Assembly: GCA_009699565.1 (NCBI GenBank)
Contig: WLNX01000141.1
Location: 1-5,051 of the forward strand
From: Actinomycetota bacterium
GTDB taxonomy: Bacteria; Actinomycetota; Thermoleophilia; Solirubrobacterales; Solirubrobacteraceae
Reading direction: 5' to 3'
Length of the DNA stretch: 5,051 nt
The notes under the pieces were generated by a model that was not told the origin of the DNA, did no database searches, and worked only from the letters and a program-made list of their open reading frames with translations. Shown in pieces: positions 1 to 4,894 of this stretch; positions within the stretch are counted from its first letter, which is position 1, and the number at the start of each line of letters is the position of its first letter. Made by a program: the position numbers and the translations under genes.

Positions 1-517
1 CGACGCAGGCGACGTCTACACGATCCGCGTTGCCGTCGGTCAGGACGCAACTCCAGGCGGTTCCGGCGACCCCGCCAACGACACTCCCGATGCTCCCCTC
101 GCTCCAGGCGACCGCGCCCGGGTCACCTCGAAGGGCATCGCGATTGCCCCGGAGAACGCCCCCAAGGAAGTCCAGCAGATCATCGCCGCAGGCAACCGCA
201 TCGCCTACAAGCCGTACCTCTGGGGCGGCGGTCACGGACGCTGGATCGACAGTGGCTACGACTGCTCCGGCTCGGTCAGCTTCGCGCTTCGCGGCGCCGG
301 ACTGCTCAGCAGCCCAAGGGCCTCGTACGACTTCTTCAACTACGGCAGCGGCGGTAAGGGCAAGTGGGTCACGCTTTACACCAACTCCGGCCACATCTAC
401 ATGACGGTCGCCGGAATTCGCTTTGACACCAGCGGCCGCGGCAGCAACGGTTCGCGCTGGCAGCGGGCGATGCGCTCGTCGAGCGGCTTCAAGGTTCGTC
501 ACCCCAACGGCCTCTAA
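1..517 (+). CDS. NlpC/P60-like peptidoglycan endopeptidase, C-terminal part (5' end outside window)
   Basis: The open frame enters from the left edge (first full codon at base 2) and ends at TAA 515-517, giving 171 residues. Fragment residues 1-13 look like the end of a beta-rich segment. Residues 14-40 are a Gly/Pro/Asp/Ala-rich linker, and from about 54 onward there is a compact NlpC/P60-type domain. The motif YLWGGGHGRW followed by YDCSGSV puts the nucleophile at Cys88, and SGHIYM gives the general-base His131. Both fit the papain-like cysteine/histidine pair of this family, which cleaves stem peptides in the cell wall. The protein is presumably exported, but any signal peptide lies upstream of the window. 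The C-terminal tail after the His (RFDTSGRGSNGSRW) resembles many actinobacterial members; this is from memory. It could be a fold relative with another amide substrate, so the exact bond cleaved is unknown. It converges on arfB with 6 bp between stop codons. Confidence 0.8.
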   Translation, partial: DAGDVYTIRVAVGQDATPGGSGDPANDTPDAPLAPGDRARVTSKGIAIAPENAPKEVQQIIAAGNRIAYKPYLWGGGHGRWIDSGYDCSGSVSFALRGAGLLSSPRASYDFFNYGSGGKGKWVTLYTNSGHIYMTVAGIRFDTSGRGSNGSRWQRAMRSSSGFKVRHPNGL

Positions 518-523
518 CAGCTA

Positions 524-940
524 CTAGTCATCATCGCGCGGCGGTTTTCGGCCGCGCTTGTGCTCTGAGCGCTGACGCTTCTCCTTGAGGCGCCTCTCCT
601 TCGAGCCCCTGCTGGGGCGCGTCGGGCGGCGCGCTCGCTGAGTCTTCAGCGACTCAACCAGCTTCTCCCGCAAGCGATCGACGGCAAGCTCTCGATTGCG
701 CGTCTGGCTGCGCGCGTCCTGGGCGATCGCGCGCACTACCGGGCCGCCGCAGCGCTCGACGATCAGTTCCCGCTGGCGCTCGCTGAGCGACTCCGACTCG
801 CGGACGTCGAAGATCGCTTCTACGCGCGAGTCGGTGACGTTGGCGTGCTGACCGCCCGGCCCCGACGAGCGGCTGGTCCGGAACTGAATCTCCCGCAGCG
901 GGATTCGCAGCCCTCCGTTGATCACGATCGGATCGTCCAC
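524..940 (-). CDS. arfB: ArfB-type peptidyl-tRNA hydrolase (alternative ribosome-rescue factor)
   Basis: This 138-residue protein has the length expected for ArfB/YaeJ (E. coli about 140). The release-factor-like catalytic domain is at about residues 6-105, with the GGQ loop SSGPGGQHAN at 25-34 (GGQ 29-31). The GGQ glutamine positions water to hydrolyse peptidyl-tRNA in the peptidyl-transferase centre. From about residue 100 the tail is strongly basic (many Arg/Lys). In this family such a tail enters the empty mRNA channel and so targets ribosomes stalled without a stop codon. There is no codon-recognition domain, which separates it from RF1/RF2. The start is GTG at 940; the only other nearby in-frame candidate is GTG 925 (residue 6), which would still keep the domain. 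No Shine-Dalgarno sequence precedes it, but a TAnnnT box lies 7 nt upstream, suggesting a leaderless mRNA. It is divergent from the acyl-CoA dehydrogenase gene. The last three residues are Asp. Confidence 0.93.
   Translation of the reverse strand: MDDPIVINGGLRIPLREIQFRTSRSSGPGGQHANVTDSRVEAIFDVRESESLSERQRELIVERCGGPVVRAIAQDARSQTRNRELAVDRLREKLVESLKTQRARRPTRPSRGSKERRLKEKRQRSEHKRGRKPPRDDD
536..557 (+). terminator. Hairpin after the NlpC-like gene, inside the arfB 3' end
   Basis: A perfect 7-bp GC stem (GCGCGGC 536-542 with GCCGCGC 551-557) encloses the 8-nt loop GGTTTTCG, beginning 18 nt after the TAA of gene 1. Only TT follows on the plus strand, so it is not a classic U-tract terminator. It lies in codons for the basic arfB tail, so the symmetry may be partly due to GC-rich Arg codons. 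Confidence 0.35.
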
Positions 941-947
941 GAAGGTG

Positions 948-953
948 ATGCTA
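948..953 (-). promoter_or_regulatory. Putative -10 box of arfB (leaderless)
   Basis: On the minus strand this reads TAGCAT, matching the actinobacterial -10 pattern TAnnnT, and it ends 7 nt before the GTG start at 940. That spacing would put the transcription start on or next to the start codon. No convincing -35 box and no Shine-Dalgarno sequence is visible. The call rests on a short motif and its position only. Confidence 0.35.
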
Positions 954-968
954 GGGAGCGCCGCTGAC

Positions 969-974
969 TAGTCT
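969..974 (+). promoter_or_regulatory. Putative -10 box of the acyl-CoA dehydrogenase gene (leaderless)
   Basis: TAGTCT matches TAnnnT and ends 6 nt before ATG 981, so transcription would be expected to begin at or near the A of the ATG. The only purine-rich stretch upstream (AGGGAG, 953-958) is 22 nt from the ATG, too far to act as a Shine-Dalgarno site. This supports a leaderless mRNA and the ATG at 981 rather than the in-frame GTG at 975. The -35 region is weak (GTGATG at 945-950). Confidence 0.4.
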
Positions 975-980
975 GTGGCT

Positions 981-2129
981 ATGACCGATACCGCAACCAC
1001 CGCCTACTCAATCCCGCAGGAGTTCATTGACTTCCGCGAAACGATCCGCCAGATCACCGAAGAGCAGATCGCTCCGCGCGCGCACGACATTGATGCCAGC
1101 GCCGAATACCCGTGGGACATCCGCAAGCTGCTGGCCGAGAACGACATCCTCGGCCTCCCGTTCGAGCCCGAGTACGGCGGCACCGGGACCGGTTCGCTGA
1201 TGCTCAGCATCGCAATCGAAGAGATCGCCAAGGCCTGCGCATCGTCGGCTCTGATTCTGATGGTTCAGGATCTCGGAACGCTTCCGATCCAGCTGTTCGG
1301 CAGCGAGGAGCAGAAGCAGCGCTTCCTGCCGAGCTGCGCGACCGGGGAGAAATCGCCTGCCTTCGCGCTGTCCGAGCCCGAGGCCGGTTCCGACCCTGGC
1401 TCTATGCGCACGACCGCCAAGCTTGACGGCGATCACTGGGTCCTCAACGGGTCCAAGAACTGGATCACCAACGCTGGTGTCGCCGACTTCTATGTCGTGA
1501 TGGCATCAACCGACCGAGAGAACCGCCGGATCGGCGCGTTCATCGTCGAAGCCGACAGCGATGGCCTCTCGATCGGCAAGCTTGAGAAGAAGATGGGCAT
1601 CAAGGGCTCGCCGACCGGATCACCGGTCTTCGATGACGTCCGCGTGCCTGCCGCGAACGTAATCGGAGACCCGCACAAGGGCCTCAGCGTTGCGCTGGGC
1701 GTGCTTGAGCGGACGCGCCTTGGAGCTGCAGCCCAGGCCGTCGGCATCGCTCAGGGTGCGATCAACTACGCCAACGAGTACGCCAAGGAGCGGATCACCT
1801 TTGGCAAGCCGATCCATGAGCATCAGGGGATCGCATTCAAGCTTGCTGAGATGGAGGCCCGCACCGCCGCCGCCCGTGAGCTGACCTACCGGGCTTCGGC
1901 CGCTGCCGACCGCAGCGAGCCCGGGCTCGCGAAGCTGACTTCGATGGCCAAGCTGGTCGCGTCGGACACGGCGATGTGGGTGACTACCGAAGCCGTTCAG
2001 GTGCTCGGCGGCTATGGATATGTGAGCGAGTATCCGGTCGAACGAATGATGCGCGACGCGAAGATCACACAGATCTACGAAGGAACGAACGAGATCCAGC
2101 GGATCGTGATTTCGCGGGCGATGAGGTAG
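981..2129 (+). CDS. Acyl-CoA dehydrogenase (FAD-dependent, short/medium or branched-chain type)
   Basis: This 382-residue enzyme has the normal length for a soluble tetrameric acyl-CoA dehydrogenase. It catalyses alpha,beta-dehydrogenation of an acyl-CoA thioester, passing electrons through FAD to electron-transfer flavoprotein. The N-terminal helical domain is at about 10-120. The beta domain carries signature 1 (AFALSEPEAGSD, about 127-138) and the W-I-T-N segment near 161. The C-terminal helical domain carries RITFGKPI (about 271-278), the QVLGGYGY signature (about 340-347) and RMMRDAKITQIYEGTNEIQ, ending near 373. The Glu of YEGT, about residue 367, is at the catalytic-base position used by SCAD, MCAD and GCDH; isovaleryl- and long-chain enzymes place it elsewhere. 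ATG 981 is preferred over GTG 975 because a -10-like box sits 6 nt before it and neither start has a Shine-Dalgarno site. Chain-length specificity cannot be read from the sequence. The zincin gene follows 12 nt downstream. Confidence 0.93.
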   Translation: MTDTATTAYSIPQEFIDFRETIRQITEEQIAPRAHDIDASAEYPWDIRKLLAENDILGLPFEPEYGGTGTGSLMLSIAIEEIAKACASSALILMVQDLGTLPIQLFGSEEQKQRFLPSCATGEKSPAFALSEPEAGSDPGSMRTTAKLDGDHWVLNGSKNWITNAGVADFYVVMASTDRENRRIGAFIVEADSDGLSIGKLEKKMGIKGSPTGSPVFDDVRVPAANVIGDPHKGLSVALGVLERTRLGAAAQAVGIAQGAINYANEYAKERITFGKPIHEHQGIAFKLAEMEARTAAARELTYRASAAADRSEPGLAKLTSMAKLVASDTAMWVTTEAVQVLGGYGYVSEYPVERMMRDAKITQIYEGTNEIQRIVISRAMR

Positions 2130-2141
2130 GACTCAGCAGCG

Positions 2142-2768
2142 ATGCCAAGCCCTTCACGCATCGCTGTAGCGTCGACCGTCGCGCTCTCCGCTGGGATCTC
2201 AGTCTCGGTGCTGCTGGGCGGTTTCAGCATCAACCCGACGTTCCATCTGATTCAGGTGCTGGCCGTCGGGATCACGGTCGCGGCCGTCATCTTTGGCGGC
2301 GCGATCTTCGCCGCATTCAAGCTCTCCGACTACACCAGCCCGGAATCGGAGGAGGAATTCGAAGCGCTGGTGATTGAGAGCGAGCGCCTGGCGTCCGAAG
2401 GGCTGGCCGCCGACCCGGACGAGGAGGCGTTCCTTGAGCTCGATCCGTTCAACGACGAAGACTTCGAAGAGCTGGTCCGCGACGCGCTCGACGACCTGCC
2501 CGACCTGCTGCGCGAAGCGCTGAAGCGAAACGTCGCGGTCGTGATCTCAAATGGCGGCCGGCGCCAGCGCGCCTACGGCCTCTACCAAGGGGACGGGGCG
2601 ACGCGCGACAACTATCCCGACCGCATCGTCATCTTTCGCGACACACTGCGCCGCGACTTCGGCCACGACCCTGAGCTGCTGCGCGAGCAGGTCGTCGTGA
2701 CCGTGCGCCACGAGCTCGCCCACCACATCGGGTTTGACGAGCTCGGGGTGCAGGGCCTCGGACTTTGA
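2142..2768 (+). CDS. Membrane-anchored minimal zincin-like metallopeptidase (PF06262-type domain)
   Basis: The protein has 208 residues. Two hydrophobic segments near the N-terminus (about 7-28 and 36-60) look like transmembrane helices separated by a short polar turn. A very acidic linker follows (about 64-107). From FEELVRDALDDLPDLLREAL (108-127) to the end it matches the pattern of the small 'minimal MMP-like' zinc peptidase family: VAVVISN, then YGLYQGD, then a DRIVIFRDTLRRD strand-helix unit, and the zinc site RHELAHHIGFDE. His190, Glu191 and His194 form HExxH, and Asp199 or Glu200 is the candidate third ligand. Family members are usually soluble proteins of about 110-140 residues, so the membrane hairpin is an addition. 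Two close helices would leave both ends on the same side, probably cytoplasmic (inferred). The substrate is unknown. It starts 12 nt after the dehydrogenase stop with only a weak AGGA near that stop, so coupled translation in one operon is likely. Confidence 0.8.
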   Translation: MPSPSRIAVASTVALSAGISVSVLLGGFSINPTFHLIQVLAVGITVAAVIFGGAIFAAFKLSDYTSPESEEEFEALVIESERLASEGLAADPDEEAFLELDPFNDEDFEELVRDALDDLPDLLREALKRNVAVVISNGGRRQRAYGLYQGDGATRDNYPDRIVIFRDTLRRDFGHDPELLREQVVVTVRHELAHHIGFDELGVQGLGL

Positions 2769-2770
2769 TC

Positions 2771-2788
2771 GGCTCCTAGCGGGGAGCC
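2771..2788. terminator. Hairpin straddling the zincin/SDR convergent stops
   Basis: GGCTCC (2771-2776) and GGAGCC (2783-2788) form a perfect 6-bp stem with a 6-nt loop. It starts 2 nt after the zincin TGA and covers the SDR stop codon. No T-run follows on either strand. It could act on both strands as a weak bidirectional terminator. Confidence 0.35.
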
Positions 2789-3540
2789 ATCCGGATCGCG
2801 CCGTCGATCCGGATCGTCTCGCCGTTAATCATCGGGTTCTCGACGATCTGCTGGGCGAGCTGTGCGTACTCCTCCGGGCGGCCAAGGCGGCTCGGGAACG
2901 GCACCTGGGCGCCGAGAGCAGCGCGCTGCTCTTCCGGCAGGGCGCCGAGCAGCGGCGTGTCGAACAGGCCGGGGGCGATCGTGTTGACGCGGATCCCCTT
3001 GTCGGCAAGGTCGCGCGCGGCGGGAATCGTCATCCCAACGACCGCGCCCTTCGAAGCCGAGTAGGCGATCTGGCCGACCTGGCCCTCAAAGGCCGCGACG
3101 GAAGCCGTGTTGATGCAGACGCCGCGCTCGCCCTCCGCATCGGGCTCGTTGTTGCTGAGCATGCTGAAGGCCGCTAGCCGCATCAGGTTGAAGGTGCCGA
3201 TCAGGTTGATGTCGATAATCACCTTGAAGGCGTCGAGAGGGTGGGGGCCCTTGCTCGATGCGACCTTGATCGGGATTCCGGTGCCTGCGCACGAGATTGC
3301 GATCCGAAGTCCGCCCTCGGCCTCGGAGGCTTTGTCGACTGCAGCCTGGACCTGGTCTTCTTCGCGCACGTCGGTCTGAACGAAAGTGATTCCGAGTTCT
3401 TCGGCCAGCGGCTCTCCCTTTTCGGGGTTGACGTCGGCGATGACGACGTTGGCGCCGGCTGCGTGCAGGCGGCGAACGGTTGCTGCGCCGAGTCCTGATG
3501 CACCGCCGGAGACGATTGCTCCCTTGCCTTCAATATCCAT
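2776..3540 (-). CDS. HSD10-like SDR: 3-hydroxyacyl-CoA dehydrogenase (possibly 2-methyl-3-hydroxybutyryl-CoA dehydrogenase)
   Basis: This is a 254-residue classical short-chain dehydrogenase/reductase. The nucleotide-binding motif is SGGASGLG (11-18). Asp36, at the end of beta-2, favours NAD over NADP. The catalytic tetrad is Asn112 (INLIGTFN), Ser147 (NTASVAAFEG), Tyr160 and Lys164 (YSASK). The stretches NTASVAAFEGQVGQ, APGLFDTPLL, QVPFPSRLG and NGETIRIDGAIRM are very close to human HSD17B10 as I recall it. This makes oxidation of L-3-hydroxyacyl-CoA or 2-methyl-3-hydroxybutyryl-CoA (isoleucine degradation) the best guess, over a generic FabG function. The NNAG motif reads SCAG (83-86); HSD10 has NCAG, so the Asn is replaced by Ser. 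The start at ATG 3538-3540 is supported by AGGAG 9 nt upstream. It is divergent from the thiolase that would use its product, and convergent with the zincin gene (7 bp gap). Confidence 0.92.
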   Translation of the reverse strand: MDIEGKGAIVSGGASGLGAATVRRLHAAGANVVIADVNPEKGEPLAEELGITFVQTDVREEDQVQAAVDKASEAEGGLRIAISCAGTGIPIKVASSKGPHPLDAFKVIIDINLIGTFNLMRLAAFSMLSNNEPDAEGERGVCINTASVAAFEGQVGQIAYSASKGAVVGMTIPAARDLADKGIRVNTIAPGLFDTPLLGALPEEQRAALGAQVPFPSRLGRPEEYAQLAQQIVENPMINGETIRIDGAIRMAPR

Positions 3541-3549
3541 TGCTCAAAG

Positions 3550-3554
3550 CTCCT
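3550..3554 (-). promoter_or_regulatory. Ribosome binding site of the SDR gene
   Basis: AGGAG on the minus strand, 9 nt before the ATG at 3540. It fixes the start and contrasts with the SD-less starts of arfB and the acyl-CoA dehydrogenase. Confidence 0.75.
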
Positions 3555-3571
3555 GTCGTTTTGGTCAGCGG

Positions 3572-3601
3572 ATGGTATGAGACGGCGACAGTTCGTGTCG
3601 G
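3572..3601 (-). promoter_or_regulatory. Candidate promoter of the SDR gene
   Basis: On the minus strand, TACCAT (3577-3572) fits TAnnnT. CCGACA (3601-3596), sharing GACA with TTGACA, lies 18 bp upstream of it. Transcription would start near 3565, leaving a leader of about 25 nt containing the AGGAG site. It overlaps the candidate thiolase promoter on the other strand (3592-3620) by several bases, so the two divergent genes may compete or share control. Motif-based only. Confidence 0.25.
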
Positions 3602-3620
3602 CGGGCGTCTCGTTTATGCT
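3592..3620 (+). promoter_or_regulatory. Candidate promoter of the thiolase gene
   Basis: TATGCT (3615-3620) is the best -10-like box in the 187-bp divergent region. The matching -35 position (TTCGTG, 3592-3597, 17-bp spacer) is poor. Transcription would begin near 3627, so the direct repeats at 3633-3705 would lie in the untranslated leader rather than upstream of the promoter. Motif-based only. Confidence 0.3.
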
Positions 3621-3632
3621 TCTGCGCAGCCG

Positions 3633-3705
3633 GTGCAACCGCCCGGCACAAAAGCCCCGTGGAGTGCGACCGCCGGGGAAAACGTCCGTGGAGTGCGACC
3701 GCCGG
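3633..3705 (+). repeat. Direct repeats in the thiolase leader (two perfect 20-mers plus one degenerate copy)
   Basis: A 20-nt unit occurs identically at 3657-3676 and 3686-3705, a period of 29 nt. AAAA precedes both copies at the same offset (3650-3653 and 3679-3682). A degenerate copy of the core lies at 3633-3646 (GTGCAACCGCCCGG against GTGCGACCGCCGG), 31 nt before the core of the second copy, and is followed by A-rich bases like the others. A spacing near three helical turns would put protein-bound copies on the same DNA face, as in operator arrays. It could equally be a recent tandem duplication or an RNA leader element. The last copy ends 22 nt before the thiolase ATG. Confidence 0.85.
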
Positions 3706-3715
3706 ACCACAAACC

Positions 3716-3721
3716 AAGGAG
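3716..3721 (+). promoter_or_regulatory. Ribosome binding site of the thiolase gene
   Basis: AAGGAG, 6 nt before ATG 3728, is a strong Shine-Dalgarno match with near-ideal spacing. It decides the start in favour of 3728 over the in-frame GTG at 3659, which would translate through the repeats. Confidence 0.85.
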
Positions 3722-3727
3722 CAGCCA

Positions 3728-4894
3728 ATGCAAGAAGTCGTAATCGTCGATGCCGTCCGTACGCCGGTCGGCCGCGCATTCAAGGGATCGCTGGCAACTC
3801 TGCGTCCCGATGAAACAACAGCCTTTGTCATCGACCAGCTGCTGGAACGCAACAGCGGCGTCGATCCGGCGACGGTCGAAGAGGTCATCTGCGGCTGCGG
3901 GCTGCCTCAGGGTCTCCAGGCCAACAACATCGGTCGCATCGCCGTGCTGCTCAGCGAGCAGCTGACAGACGCGACCAACGGCTCAACCGTGTCGCGCTAC
4001 TGCGCCTCGGGCCTCGATGCGATTCGCATCGCAGCCAACAACATCGCCACCGGCCAGGGCGACACTTACATCGCCGCAGGTGTCGAGTTCGTCTCGCGCT
4101 ACAACGCCGCGCAGGAGGCAGGCCATCCGGAGGACCAGAACGAGAAGCTGCAGGGCAAGGAGCCCGGTCAGCCGGACGCCTACATCGCGATGGGCCTGAC
4201 GGCCGAGAACGTGGCGGACAAGTACGGCATCACGCGCGAGGAGCAGGACGAGTACGCACAGCTTTCCCAGGAGCGTGCGGTAGCCGCTCAGGAGGCAGGC
4301 GTCTTCGCCCGCGAGATCGTTGCCGTGACGCTGCCCGACGGCACCGTGGTCGACACCGATGACGGCCCGCGCGCCGACTCGACCGTCGAACGGCTGGCCA
4401 GCCTCAAGCCGGCCTTCCGCGAAGACGGAACGGTCACTGCAGGTAACGCCTGTCCGCTCAATGACGGCGCGGCGGCAGTTCTGCTGATGAGCGCCGACAA
4501 GGCCGCTGAGCTTGGCCTGAAGCCGCGTGCCCGCATCATCACGGCAGCGACCGCCGGCAACGAGCCCGAGTACATGGGTGTTGCGCCGATCGGTGCGATC
4601 AACAAGGCGCTCGACCGCGCCGGACTGACGATCGACGACATCGACGTGATCGAGCTGAACGAGGCGTTTGCGGCGCAGGTGCTGCCGATTGCCCGCGAGG
4701 TTGGCTTCAGCATCGACAAGCTCAACCCACACGGCGGCGCAATCGCGCTCGGCCATCCTTTCGGGATGACCGGCGTGAGGATCATGACGACGCTGCTGAA
4801 CGACCTCGAGACTCTCGACGGCCGCTACGGCCTGGAGACGATGTGCGTCGCTCAGGGCCAGGGCGAAGCGATGATCATCGAGCGCCTCAACTAA
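3728..4894 (+). CDS. Acetyl-CoA acetyltransferase / 3-ketoacyl-CoA thiolase
   Basis: This 388-residue protein has the typical length of a thiolase II/FadA-type enzyme. It condenses two acetyl-CoA or, in the catabolic direction, cleaves 3-ketoacyl-CoA with CoA. The N-terminus VVIVDAVRTPVGR is the family start. The nucleophile is Cys92 in SRYCASGLDAI. GNACPLNDGAAA (239-250) and NEAFAAQ (311-317) are the loop signatures. GHPFGMTG (342-349) holds His343, and MCVAQGQGEA (372-381) holds the acid/base Cys373. All three catalytic residues are present. In the last motif the usual CxGGGQG reads CVAQGQG, so the Gly associated with the oxyanion hole is Ala375; Cys242 is also an unusual extra residue. The start is set by AAGGAG 6 nt upstream. 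It is divergent from the HSD10-like SDR, whose product it would cleave. Its TAA shares bases with the stop codon of egtD on the other strand. Confidence 0.94.
   Translation: MQEVVIVDAVRTPVGRAFKGSLATLRPDETTAFVIDQLLERNSGVDPATVEEVICGCGLPQGLQANNIGRIAVLLSEQLTDATNGSTVSRYCASGLDAIRIAANNIATGQGDTYIAAGVEFVSRYNAAQEAGHPEDQNEKLQGKEPGQPDAYIAMGLTAENVADKYGITREEQDEYAQLSQERAVAAQEAGVFAREIVAVTLPDGTVVDTDDGPRADSTVERLASLKPAFREDGTVTAGNACPLNDGAAAVLLMSADKAAELGLKPRARIITAATAGNEPEYMGVAPIGAINKALDRAGLTIDDIDVIELNEAFAAQVLPIAREVGFSIDKLNPHGGAIALGHPFGMTGVRIMTTLLNDLETLDGRYGLETMCVAQGQGEAMIIERLN

Noticed and set aside
30..404. A 124-codon plus-strand frame over the left-end gene.
   Set aside because: It is out of frame with the NlpC-like coding sequence, rich in Thr/Ser/Pro/Arg from GC-biased codons, and has no domain or ribosome site.
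975..980. GTG start two codons upstream for the acyl-CoA dehydrogenase.
   Set aside because: The nearest purine-rich stretch is 16 nt away, and a -10-like box ending at 974 would place transcription at about 981, downstream of this codon.
1008..1436. A 142-codon minus-strand frame inside the acyl-CoA dehydrogenase gene.
   Set aside because: Antisense shadow of a conserved enzyme; no recognisable motif and no start signals.
3629..3649. Short inverted repeats (GCCGG/CCGGC and CGGT-gca-ACCG) near the presumed thiolase transcription start.
   Set aside because: Arms of only 4-5 bp in GC-rich DNA are expected by chance; kept only as part of the degenerate repeat copy.
3657..3705. CRISPR-like repeat pair.
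   Set aside because: There are only two perfect copies with a 9-nt gap, far shorter than a spacer, and no cas genes nearby.
3659..3727. In-frame upstream GTG extending the thiolase by 23 residues.
   Set aside because: The extension translates the DNA repeats, has no Shine-Dalgarno site, and precedes the standard thiolase N-terminus, which has its own AAGGAG at correct spacing.
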